Of a DNA stretch of 10,487 nt, positions 1-7,502 are shown piece after piece. The stretch spans positions 1 to 10,487 of the forward strand of contig JAAYMJ010000143.1 in the NCBI GenBank assembly GCA_012521455.1, in the 5' to 3' direction. Source of the DNA: Clostridiaceae bacterium (GTDB lineage: Bacteria > Bacillota > Clostridia > UMGS1883 > JAAYMJ01). Both the position numbers and the translations under genes were made by a program. How positions within the stretch are numbered: position 1 is the stretch's first letter; every line of letters begins with the position of its first letter. The notes beneath the pieces are model-generated. The model made no database searches. It had not been told where the DNA came from and saw only the letters and a program-made list of their open reading frames with translations.

Positions 1-1
1 C

Positions 2-1039
2 CCTGCAAATATCGCACATCTTAGAAAGGACGATGTGTTTAAGTCTTTTTCAAAACTAATTGACCTTGCAAAAGAAGAAAAAGTTGACGCAATTTTAATT
101 GCCGGGGACCTGTTTGACAGCCAGTATGTAAAACCTATGACCATAAAGTATCTTCAAAACATCTTTTCAAAAATCCCTGAAATAATGGTCTTTATCGCCC
201 CAGGGAACCACGACTACATAAACGAAAATTCCATATTTAAGACCATTGAATTTCCCCAAAACGTGTATGTTTTTAAAGGGGATATGGAAAGGGTAAGGCT
301 TAAAGACAAAAACGTCTCAATTTACGGCGCTGCATTCACTTCCCAATTTGTCAATGAAAGCCTGCTTAAAGGTTTTAGCGCGGATGATGAAAACGAAATA
401 AATATCGGCGTAATACATGGAACTATTATCACTTGCGGCGAATACAACCCCATGGCGCCTTCTGACATTGAAAACTCAAAACTGGATTATCTGGCCCTTG
501 GCCATGTCCATGAGTATTTGGGCGCTACTAAATTTGGCAAAACCACCTGCTGTTACTGCGGCACCTTAGAAGGCAAAGGCTTTGACGAAGCGGGCGAAAA
601 AGGGGCGGTTATTTGTGAAATCTCAAAGGAAAATATAAGCGTGCGCTTTATCCCCCTTTGCCAAAGGCAGTATATAAACTTAAAATGCGATATATCAGAG
701 GCAAAAACCTATGACGACATCGTTGAAATTATAATAAATAACATGGGAAAGGACAGAGAAAAACACTTATACAAAATCATTTTGGAAGGTGAAGTCGACA
801 AGGATCTTCACATAAACACCAACATTTTATGCCAGCGGCTGCAAAATGAAACCTTCTTTGTAAAAATTGAGGACAAAACCAGCATCCGGCTGGATTTAGG
901 CTCACTTGCAAACCAGCCGGGATTAAAAGGCGCTTTTGTGAGGGAACTTTTGGAAAAATCCGGCGACCCCCATTTTAAAGAGGCTCTAAAACTAGGCTTT
1001 TTAGCTTTTGACGGGGCAAAACTTGAAGAAATTATATAA
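2..1039 (+). CDS. SbcD/YhaO-like DNA repair metallophosphoesterase (5' truncated)
   Basis: This is a calcineurin-like phosphoesterase of the SbcD/Mre11/YhaO family, the nuclease partner of an SbcC/Rad50-type ATPase in processing DNA ends. The frame is open to the window edge. The first 11 codons (PANIAHLRKDD) match the stretch that normally follows the N-terminal DxH metal motif, so the true start lies upstream and the GTG at 35 is internal. Visible metal-site motifs are GDLFD (104-118), GNHD (203-214), IHG (413-421) and GHVH (500-511). The first motif (DxH) is outside the window. The region after about base 640 is the less conserved C-terminal capping part. The ATPase gene follows after 29 bases, and the pair fits one operon and one complex. 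The family is certain. Whether it is SbcD proper or YhaO-like is less so, but the YhaN-like partner favours YhaO. Confidence 0.9.
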   Translation, partial: PANIAHLRKDDVFKSFSKLIDLAKEEKVDAILIAGDLFDSQYVKPMTIKYLQNIFSKIPEIMVFIAPGNHDYINENSIFKTIEFPQNVYVFKGDMERVRLKDKNVSIYGAAFTSQFVNESLLKGFSADDENEINIGVIHGTIITCGEYNPMAPSDIENSKLDYLALGHVHEYLGATKFGKTTCCYCGTLEGKGFDEAGEKGAVICEISKENISVRFIPLCQRQYINLKCDISEAKTYDDIVEIIINNMGKDREKHLYKIILEGEVDKDLHINTNILCQRLQNETFFVKIEDKTSIRLDLGSLANQPGLKGAFVRELLEKSGDPHFKEALKLGFLAFDGAKLEEII

Positions 1040-1068
1040 ACTTCCCTATTTTTTTAGAAGGTGAAAAA

Positions 1069-3024
1069 ATGAAAATTAACAGCTTAAACATAGCAAGCTT
1101 TAAAAAATTCAAAGATAAAAAAATTGATTTTTCAAATGGCCTGAATCTTGTAATTGGCAATAACGAGTCGGGGAAGTCAACAATTATGGCCTTTATTAAA
1201 GTAATGCTTTTCGGTTTTGGCTCAAAATCCGACCGTGAAAAATATGTACCGTGGGACGGCGCGGCAGTTTTTGGGGAAATGGAAATTGAGCATGGCAACA
1301 CTACATATATAATAAGCCGTAAAATGGGCAAAAGCAAGGCCTATGACAAGCTTGACATAATTGATAAACAAAGCGGGAAAAAGCTGGATTTGTCAGTTGA
1401 AAACCTTCTTTCAATATCGGAGGAAACCTTTTTAAAAACCGTATTTGTTGACCAGCTGGCTTGTGTGTTTGACAAAAAAGGAACTGATGAAATGGCAACA
1501 AAACTCAGGAATTTGAGCGAAAGCCTGGATGAAGACATTTCCTACGAAAACGCCAGGGAAGCTTTGGAGAGTTTGCAAAGGTTTCTTGTCCACAAACGTG
1601 GAAACGGCGGAAAAATTTCTGAGATTGAAGAAAAAATAATCCATATAGACAGCCAGATTAACTATTTAAAAAGAAAACACGACGAGTTAAACTCCTGTCA
1701 AATCGAAATTAAAAACGCAAAAGAAAGGCTTGAAAACCTAAAGCAGGCAAGGTCTAAAATCCAAGCCCAAAAAAAATTGGCCCAAAAAGCGAATTATTAC
1801 GCCATCTACACAAGCCAAAAAAACCTGGCGGAAAAAATAAAACTAAACATTTTGGACTTGGAAAACAAAATTTCCGAAACCCAAAACAAGCTAAATGAGC
1901 TTGAAAAGTTTAAAAACGCGGATAATGTGGCTTTTCATAAAATTGAAAACAATCAGGAATTAAAAATTGAGCATACAAAATTGAGCGAAAAAATAAAATA
2001 TTACAGCCTCTTTTTTATACTTTCCCTTTGCGTGACTTTGGCGTTTTGCGCGCTTTGTGTTTTTTATAAAAGGGTATTTGCCTTCACCCTCCCGCCTTTT
2101 GTGGTATTAACAATATATTTTTCAATAGGAAGGTCAAATATCAAAAGGAAAGTAAAAATTTTGGAAGAAAGCATATCCCGGATTAATGAAATGGAAGAAG
2201 AAAACCAAAACATATTAAATAGCTTTAACTCAAGTTCCATCGAAGAATTCAATTTTAAGAAAAACGAATACCTAAAGCTGGATGCTGAAAATTTAAATTT
2301 AAATAATAGATTAAAAGAGCAAAAAGGCGAATATGACAGGGTATGTATTGAAATCGAGCGCTTAAAAGTGGAAATTATAAAAACCTTCGGGGAATTTTCG
2401 CCCCATGAGGGGGAAATTAACTACGAATATGAAAAAGAACAAGAGGATAAGATAAATGATGAAATAGTAGAATGTGAGAGGAAAATCGCGTCACTGACTG
2501 AAAAAATTTCATCCCTTGAAACAGAAACATCAAAAATTGATGACTTCTTCAGTGAAAAAAACGCGCTGTCTGAGCTTAGGGAAAAATACGTCAATACCTA
2601 TATGGCGGCAAATTTGGCAATTGAGGCGCTGGATAAGGCAGCAAGCGACTTATCTAAAAACTTCACGCCAAAACTAAACGAAAAGGCAAGCCAGATTTTT
2701 GAAAAAATCACAAAGACAAACAGGCCCTTAATTATTTCTTCCGACTTTGACATAAACGTTTCCGACAAAACAACCAAAGAAATAGACAATTTTAGTTTTG
2801 GCACAATAGACCAGGCCTATTTTTCTTTGCGAATGGCGCTTTCCGACATTTTATTCGGCGGCTTTCCCCTGATTTTGGATGACCCGTTTTTGCAGTATGA
2901 TGAAGACAGGCTAAAGCAGGCTTTGGACTATTTGGTTTTTATATCCCGAAACAGGCAGGTTATTTTGTTTACCGCAACGGAATATGACGTTGACAGCAGT
3001 TTTGCAAAAATTATAAAATTGTAA
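1069..3024 (+). CDS. SbcC/YhaN-like coiled-coil ATPase with internal transmembrane hairpin
   Basis: This 651-residue ABC-type ATPase of the SbcC/Rad50/YhaN group probably drives the upstream phosphoesterase in DNA-end processing. Walker A is G30-T38 (GNNESGKST), followed by a conserved KYxPW segment near residue 60 and a Q-loop glutamine at 129. The C-terminal half has a signature-like motif FSFGTIDQ (575-582) and Walker B ending in D604-D605-P606. Between these lies a charged coiled coil (about 185-310 and 356-545), interrupted by two hydrophobic segments at about 313-333 and 337-353 separated by Lys-Arg. They sit where SbcC/Rad50 has its hinge or zinc hook. The protein is short for SbcC or YhaN (about 950-1,050 residues). 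The ATG start has AAGGTGA just upstream. Membrane attachment is inferred from hydrophobicity alone. Confidence 0.88.
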   Translation: MKINSLNIASFKKFKDKKIDFSNGLNLVIGNNESGKSTIMAFIKVMLFGFGSKSDREKYVPWDGAAVFGEMEIEHGNTTYIISRKMGKSKAYDKLDIIDKQSGKKLDLSVENLLSISEETFLKTVFVDQLACVFDKKGTDEMATKLRNLSESLDEDISYENAREALESLQRFLVHKRGNGGKISEIEEKIIHIDSQINYLKRKHDELNSCQIEIKNAKERLENLKQARSKIQAQKKLAQKANYYAIYTSQKNLAEKIKLNILDLENKISETQNKLNELEKFKNADNVAFHKIENNQELKIEHTKLSEKIKYYSLFFILSLCVTLAFCALCVFYKRVFAFTLPPFVVLTIYFSIGRSNIKRKVKILEESISRINEMEEENQNILNSFNSSSIEEFNFKKNEYLKLDAENLNLNNRLKEQKGEYDRVCIEIERLKVEIIKTFGEFSPHEGEINYEYEKEQEDKINDEIVECERKIASLTEKISSLETETSKIDDFFSEKNALSELREKYVNTYMAANLAIEALDKAASDLSKNFTPKLNEKASQIFEKITKTNRPLIISSDFDINVSDKTTKEIDNFSFGTIDQAYFSLRMALSDILFGGFPLILDDPFLQYDEDRLKQALDYLVFISRNRQVILFTATEYDVDSSFAKIIKL

Positions 3025-3048
3025 TGGACAAAATCAATATCTTATAAT
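3019..3048 (+). promoter_or_regulatory. Sigma-A-like promoter for the asp23-fakA-recG operon
   Basis: A perfect TATAAT at 3043-3048 lies 18 bases downstream of TTGTAA (3019-3024, four of six consensus positions). The -35 overlaps the last codon and stop of the upstream ATPase gene. Transcription would start near 3055, about 42 bases before the proposed TTG start. No terminator is visible between the two genes, so read-through from the repair genes may add to expression. The call rests on consensus match only. Confidence 0.55.
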
Positions 3049-3096
3049 ATACTTTTGAAAAAACCCCTCTTTGTAATTTTGAAAGGAGTGAAAAAA

Positions 3097-3453
3097 TTGG
3101 TTTGCAAAATGGAAACCCAGCTAGGCTCAATTTATATCAGCCAAAACGCAATTGCGCGGATTGCCGGCTCATTAGCTAACAAATGCTACGGTGTTGTTGG
3201 CATGACATATAAAAACACTGCCGACGGTATTGTAAGCTTACTAAAAGGCGACAAAATAACAAAGGGAATTAAAGTGACCCTTGATGACAACAAACTTGTT
3301 TTAGATATGCACATTATGGTGGAATACGGGGTAAATATTAACGCAGTATGTGAAAGCATATCAAGCAGTGTAAAATACCAGCTCAAGGAAATGACTGGTT
3401 TTGAAGTATCCGCTGTCAACATTTATGTTGACAGTATCAGGGTCAACGACTAA
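3097..3453 (+). CDS. Asp23/Gls24 family envelope stress response protein (YloU-like)
   Basis: This is a 118-residue protein of the Asp23/Gls24 (DUF322) family. Members are small cytoplasmic or membrane-associated proteins linked to cell-envelope or alkaline stress in Gram-positive bacteria, and their biochemical role is not settled. Recognisable parts are the start METQLGSIYISQNAIARIAG, the centre CYGVVGM, and the C-terminal pattern of a hydrophobic strand, an amphipathic helix and VNIYVDSIRV. I chose the TTG at 3097 because AAGGAG (3083-3088) lies 8 bases before it. An in-frame ATG at 3055 precedes that ribosome binding site and would add 14 residues atypical of the family. The ATG at 3109 is 20 bases from it. 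fakA follows after 33 bases, the order known for yloU-yloV in Bacillus. Confidence 0.88.
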   Translation: MVCKMETQLGSIYISQNAIARIAGSLANKCYGVVGMTYKNTADGIVSLLKGDKITKGIKVTLDDNKLVLDMHIMVEYGVNINAVCESISSSVKYQLKEMTGFEVSAVNIYVDSIRVND

Positions 3454-3486
3454 TAAACAGTCATTTTAACAAGGAGGATTAAAGTC

Positions 3487-5124
3487 TTGATAAATTCAGT
3501 AAACTCAAGTTTATTCTGCCAAATGGTAGTATCTGGCGGAAACAACCTTGAAAACAATAAACAATTAGTAAACGCCTTAAACGTATTCCCTGTACCGGAC
3601 GGCGATACAGGCACTAATATGTCTTTGACCTTTTTCTCCGCGGCAGCGGAAGTGTCCAAAAAGGAATTTGAAAAAATTTCCGACGCGGCTGATTTAATCG
3701 CTTCAACTACCCTAAGAAGCGCCCGCGGGAATTCAGGCGTTATTCTTTCACAGATTTTCCGCGGTTTTGCAAAAGGGCTTAGCGGAAAAGAAGCGGCAAC
3801 TATTAAAGATTTTGCAGCTGCGCTAAAAAGCGCCAGCGATACCGCATACCGCGCGGTTATGAAACCCACGGAAGGGACAATTCTGACCATTATCCGCACA
3901 ATGGCAGCTGCGGCAAATGAATATAACAAAGATGAAGATTTCACTGCCTTTTTTGAACACATAATTAACGCAGGAAACGACGCCTTAAACAAAACCCCCG
4001 ACCTTCTCCCCCTTCTAAAGCAGGCAGGGGTAGTTGACGCGGGCGGCAAAGGGCTGTTAATAATCTTTGAAGGCATGCTCCACCTTTTAAAATACGGCGA
4101 GATAATCGAGCTTTCCGATAAAACCGTGCTTGATGTATTCATACCCAGCCAGGCGGAAGTGCCCGCGGAAGATATTAAATACGGCTACTGCACGGAATTT
4201 ATCATAAACAAGAAAAACTACGGGGTTTCAACCGAAAAATTCAAAGCCGCAATCTCTGAAAAAGGCGACAGCATGCTTGTAATTGACGAACTTGACATTA
4301 TAAAGGTGCATATCCACACCAACAACCCCGGCTTCGTAATTGAAAAAGCCTTAGAAATCGGGGAACTTGTAAACATAAAAATTGACAATATGCGTATGCA
4401 GCACAGAAACATTATCGGGCAGGAAGCCCACAAGGAAGAAGTCAGCGCGAAAGTCTCCGACACCCAAAAGGAATACGGCATTATTTCCGTAGTTGCAGGG
4501 GAAGGCGTAAGCAATGTGTTCTCCGAACTAGGCACCGATATTGTGCTTTCAGGTGGCCAGACCATGAACCCCAGCACGGAGGACATCCTAAAATGCATTA
4601 CCAATCTCAACGCAAAAGAAATATTTATCCTTCCCAACAACAAAAACATAGTGCTGGCTGCAAACCAGGCAAAGGAATTGTCCGAAAAGAGCGTTACCGT
4701 AATCCCATCCCACACAATCCCCCAAGGCTTGAGCGCACTGCTTGCCTTTGACCCCACAGCTTCCAAGGAAGAAAACGAGGTCGCTATGAATAATGCCATG
4801 ATCAAGGTAAAAAGCGGAAGCATAACCTATGCTGTCAGGGATACAAATGTGGACGGGTTTGAAATAAAAGAAGGGGATTACCTAGGCTTAACCGACGGCA
4901 AAATTACCCATACATCAAAAGACAAAATCCAGCTTTTTAAAGACCTTCTATCTTCAATCTACAATGACGGCTGTGAGGTAATCACCGTATTTTACGGCGA
5001 AGATGTCAGCGAAGAAGAAGCCCAAAGCATTAAGGAATACATCGAAGAAAACTACCCCGACTGCGACTTATTATTCTACAACGGCGGCCAGCCGGTATAC
5101 TCTTACATCTTATCCGTTGAATAG
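3487..5124 (+). CDS. fakA: Fatty acid kinase ATP-binding subunit FakA (YloV, DAK domain)
   Basis: FakA phosphorylates fatty acids held by a FakB (DegV-family) protein, feeding acyl-phosphate into phospholipid synthesis. The 545-residue length matches the family. The N-terminal DhaL/DAK kinase domain (about 1-200) has the Mg-ATP motif NVFPVPDGDTGTNM with D38 and D40, followed by SARGNSGVILSQIFRGF, KPTEGT and DAGGKG. The middle domain has C235, H275 and H277 (in KVHIHTNNPG), a Cys/His set that I recall as zinc ligands in Staphylococcus aureus FakA. The C-terminal FakB-binding region includes SGGQTMNPST and PNNKN. The start is TTG with AAGGAGG (3471-3477) 9 bases upstream, and it gives the normal family N-terminus. 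No fakB is present in the window, so its partner must be encoded elsewhere. Confidence 0.93.
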   Translation: MINSVNSSLFCQMVVSGGNNLENNKQLVNALNVFPVPDGDTGTNMSLTFFSAAAEVSKKEFEKISDAADLIASTTLRSARGNSGVILSQIFRGFAKGLSGKEAATIKDFAAALKSASDTAYRAVMKPTEGTILTIIRTMAAAANEYNKDEDFTAFFEHIINAGNDALNKTPDLLPLLKQAGVVDAGGKGLLIIFEGMLHLLKYGEIIELSDKTVLDVFIPSQAEVPAEDIKYGYCTEFIINKKNYGVSTEKFKAAISEKGDSMLVIDELDIIKVHIHTNNPGFVIEKALEIGELVNIKIDNMRMQHRNIIGQEAHKEEVSAKVSDTQKEYGIISVVAGEGVSNVFSELGTDIVLSGGQTMNPSTEDILKCITNLNAKEIFILPNNKNIVLAANQAKELSEKSVTVIPSHTIPQGLSALLAFDPTASKEENEVAMNNAMIKVKSGSITYAVRDTNVDGFEIKEGDYLGLTDGKITHTSKDKIQLFKDLLSSIYNDGCEVITVFYGEDVSEEEAQSIKEYIEENYPDCDLLFYNGGQPVYSYILSVE

Positions 5125-5150
5125 CTCAAAATCTAAAGGAGCTGTTTAAT

Positions 5151-7190
5151 TTGAACGATTTTTTGGATTTGGATATAAAAAGTGTCAAAGGCGTGGGGGA
5201 AAAAACCGCAAAACTGTTTTCAAAAATCGGTGTAAACACGGTGGGCGACCTTTTGTACTATTTCCCCCGCCGCATTGAAGACAGGACCAATTTTAAAAAA
5301 ATTAAAGAAGTTTTTGACAGGGAAACAGTGTGCATAAAAGCCACTGTTTTTTCTGACATTTCTTCTAACATAGTGAGAAAAGGGCTAATCATACATACAG
5401 CCATTTTAAAAGATGACACGGGTATTATAAACGCGGTTTGGTACAATAATAGCTATGTAAAGATTTCGCTTAAAAAGGGAAAAGAATACATTTTTTACGG
5501 ACAAGTTACCCACAAATTCAACAAATGGGAAATCCAAAGCCCAATCTGGGAAGAAGTGGGCAAAAACCTCTATTTGGGAAGGCTTTTGCCAGTTTACCAG
5601 CTGACAAAATCCCTAAACCAGAAAACCATACAAAAGGCGGTCTTGGAAGTCCTTCCATACGCAGATAAAATAACCGACACCATGCCTTCAGAAATAAAGG
5701 CTAAATATAACCTTGCCCAGCTTTCCTTTGCCCTAAAAAACATACACTTTCCCAAAGACATAAAATCCTATGAAATCGCCCGCAGGCGGCTTGTCTTTGA
5801 GGAACTTTTGGTATTAATTTTAGGGCTTATGCTGTTAAAAGGGCGCAAACTCAAAGAAAAAGGGCCAAAGTTTACAAACTTCTCAGTTTCCCATTTCACA
5901 AACTCCCTTTCCTTTAAATTAACAGGCGCCCAAGAGCGGGTTATAAACGAAATTATCGAAGACTTTAAAAAGGACGTCCCCATGGGAAGGCTCATTCAAG
6001 GCGACGTAGGGTGCGGAAAAACCGTTGTGGCGGCGGCGGCTTTGTATATAGCGGTTATAAACGGTTATCAGGGCACAATGATGGCGCCCACTGAAATTTT
6101 AGCAAACCAGCACTACGAGTCTTTTAAAAAGCTCTTTGAACCCTTTAACATTAGTGTGGGCCTGCTTTCGGGAAGCCTTACCAAAAAGGCCAAAAATGAA
6201 ATATATGAAAAAACCAAAAACGGCGAAATTGACATTTTAATCGGGACCCACGCGCTAATTGAAGAAGGGGTAACTTTTAAAAACTTAGGTATTGCAATAA
6301 CCGACGAACAGCACCGCTTCGGCGTATTGCAGCGCGCAAAGCTTAACTCCAAAGGCGAAAACCCCCACATTTTGGTTATGACCGCGACCCCTATTCCCAG
6401 AAGCCTTGCCCTTATTATTTACGGGGACCTGGATATTTCAATAATTGACGAACTCCCGCCGGGAAGGCAGAAAGTGTCAACTTATGTGGTGGATGACTCA
6501 TATAGAAACAGGGTTTATAACTTTATAAAAAAAGAAATTGAGCAAGGAAGGCAGGCCTACATCGTATGCCCCCTTGTGGAAGAAAACGAGGAATTGGAAC
6601 TAAAATCAGTTTTGGAGTTTTTCAAGGACTTAAAAGAAAACGTGTTTCCTAACATAGAAATATCCTACCTCCATGGTAAAATGAAAGCGGCCCAAAAGGA
6701 CAAAATAATGAAGGATTTTGTGGAAGGCAAAAGCAAAGTCCTGGTTTCCACAACCGTGATTGAAGTTGGCGTAAACGTTCCAAACGCAACGGTCATGGTG
6801 GTGGAAAACGCCGAAAGGTTCGGACTTTCACAGCTTCACCAGTTAAGAGGAAGGGTTGGAAGGGGAAAATATAAATCCTACTGCATTTTATTTTCAGAAA
6901 GCGGCAACAAAACAACCCAAGAACGCTTAGATATTATGCAAAAGACAAACGACGGGTTTAAAATCAGCGAAAAAGACTTGGAATTAAGAGGCCCGGGGGA
7001 ATTTTTCGGCCAAAAGCAGCACGGGCTTCCCAGCTTAAAAATCGCAAACTTGCTTTCAGATTTAAAAACCTTAAAAGAAGCCAAAGAAGCGGCATTTCAA
7101 ATTTTAAAAGAAGGTTTTTCAAAGAATGAATATTTTTATCTTCAAAAACAAATAAAAAACTTATTTGACAATGAAAGTTTTTCTTTCTAA
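5151..7190 (+). CDS. recG: ATP-dependent DNA helicase RecG
   Basis: RecG is a superfamily 2 double-stranded DNA translocase that regresses stalled replication forks and remodels branched intermediates and R-loops. The 679-residue protein is full length. The N-terminus shows the helix-hairpin-helix-like KGVGEKTAKLFSKIGV and LLYYFPRR, then the OB-fold wedge domain (about 60-180). The helicase motifs are Walker A GDVGCGKT (284-291), motif II DEQH (385-388), motif III TATPIPR (411-417) and motif VI QLRGRVGRG (564-572), followed by the TRG-like region with LRGPGEFFG and QHG. The start is TTG with AAAGGAG (5135-5141) 9 bases upstream and matches the family N-terminus. It lies 26 bases after fakA and is probably co-transcribed. 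No terminator is visible after it, so transcripts may run into the SASP gene. Confidence 0.96.
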   Translation: MNDFLDLDIKSVKGVGEKTAKLFSKIGVNTVGDLLYYFPRRIEDRTNFKKIKEVFDRETVCIKATVFSDISSNIVRKGLIIHTAILKDDTGIINAVWYNNSYVKISLKKGKEYIFYGQVTHKFNKWEIQSPIWEEVGKNLYLGRLLPVYQLTKSLNQKTIQKAVLEVLPYADKITDTMPSEIKAKYNLAQLSFALKNIHFPKDIKSYEIARRRLVFEELLVLILGLMLLKGRKLKEKGPKFTNFSVSHFTNSLSFKLTGAQERVINEIIEDFKKDVPMGRLIQGDVGCGKTVVAAAALYIAVINGYQGTMMAPTEILANQHYESFKKLFEPFNISVGLLSGSLTKKAKNEIYEKTKNGEIDILIGTHALIEEGVTFKNLGIAITDEQHRFGVLQRAKLNSKGENPHILVMTATPIPRSLALIIYGDLDISIIDELPPGRQKVSTYVVDDSYRNRVYNFIKKEIEQGRQAYIVCPLVEENEELELKSVLEFFKDLKENVFPNIEISYLHGKMKAAQKDKIMKDFVEGKSKVLVSTTVIEVGVNVPNATVMVVENAERFGLSQLHQLRGRVGRGKYKSYCILFSESGNKTTQERLDIMQKTNDGFKISEKDLELRGPGEFFGQKQHGLPSLKIANLLSDLKTLKEAKEAAFQILKEGFSKNEYFYLQKQIKNLFDNESFSF

Positions 7191-7201
7191 CTATTACATG
7201 A

Positions 7202-7231
7202 TTAATAATTCTGTATCTGTATATCATAATA
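7202..7231 (+). promoter_or_regulatory. Sigma-G/sigma-F-like forespore promoter for the SASP gene
   Basis: TTAATA (7202-7207) and CATAATA (7225-7231) are separated by 17 bases. Each differs at one position from the forespore consensus known from Bacillus ssp genes (TGAATA, about 17 bases, CATACTA). Expected transcription start is near 7238, about 23 bases before the ATG. The match to the function of the downstream gene supports the call, but overlap between sigma-F and sigma-G recognition prevents choosing between them. Confidence 0.7.
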
Positions 7232-7247
7232 GTGAACACAGATACAG
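7211..7247. repeat. Perfect 10-bp inverted repeat centred on the SASP promoter -10
   Basis: The left arm CTGTATCTGT (7211-7220) and right arm ACAGATACAG (7238-7247) are exact reverse complements separated by 17 bases. The centre of symmetry (7229) falls on the CATAATA element. The left arm lies in the promoter spacer and the right arm at the expected transcription start. The last two bases of the right arm are the first two of the AGGAGGTGA Shine-Dalgarno. The structure could act as a protein-binding site on DNA, or as a hairpin in RNA reading through from recG. It is not a terminator because no T tract follows. Confidence 0.8.
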
Positions 7248-7260
7248 GAGGTGAAATAAG

Positions 7261-7452
7261 ATGGCAAGGACAGTAGTTCCAGGCGCACGAGCAGCACTTG
7301 ACAGATTTAAGATGGAAGCAGCTGCTGAAGTTGGCGTACCCCTAAAACAAGGTTATAACGGGGACCTAACCTCAAGGCAAGCAGGTTCCATCGGCGGACA
7401 GATGGTTAAGAAAATGATCATGCAATACGAAAACTCCCTAATCGGTAAGTAA
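7261..7452 (+). CDS. Alpha/beta-type small acid-soluble spore protein
   Basis: This 63-residue alpha/beta-type SASP belongs to the proteins that coat forespore DNA, shift it to an A-like form, protect it from UV and chemicals, and supply amino acids at germination. The GPR protease site is visible as E19-A-A-A-E23-V-G-V, with cleavage expected after E23. The second conserved block is LTSRQAGSIGGQMVKKMI (36-53), the DNA-binding helical segment. The N-terminus (RAALDRFK) resembles clostridial SASPs. The ATG has a perfect AGGAGGTGA (7246-7254) upstream, fitting very high expression. A forespore-type promoter precedes it and an intrinsic terminator follows, so it is probably its own transcription unit although it lies just after recG. 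It shows the host is a spore former. Confidence 0.96.
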   Translation: MARTVVPGARAALDRFKMEAAAEVGVPLKQGYNGDLTSRQAGSIGGQMVKKMIMQYENSLIGK

Positions 7453-7473
7453 TTACCTTTAATATAAATTAAG

Positions 7474-7502
7474 GCGGCAAGAAAAATCTTGCCGCTTTTT
7501 TT
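7474..7502 (+). terminator. Intrinsic terminator after the SASP gene
   Basis: The stem GCGGCAAG (7474-7481) pairs with CTTGCCGC (7488-7495) around a 6-base loop (AAAAAT) and is followed by seven T residues (7496-7502). It ends the SASP transcript and any read-through from recG. Confidence 0.93.

Noticed and set aside
3055..3096. Upstream ATG as the start of the Asp23 protein
   Set aside because: It would place the AAGGAG ribosome site inside the coding region, coincide with the expected transcription start, and add 14 residues not seen in the family.
3450..4142. Long open frame (230 codons) on the - strand opposite fakA
   Set aside because: It is antisense to the conserved kinase domain, its translation is Ser/Ala/Phe-rich without a recognisable domain, and it has no plausible promoter or ribosome site. 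It is a shadow of fakA codon usage.
4218..4823. Open frame of 201 codons on the - strand opposite the fakA C-terminal region
   Set aside because: It lies wholly within a well-supported gene on the other strand, and its translation has no recognisable family features.
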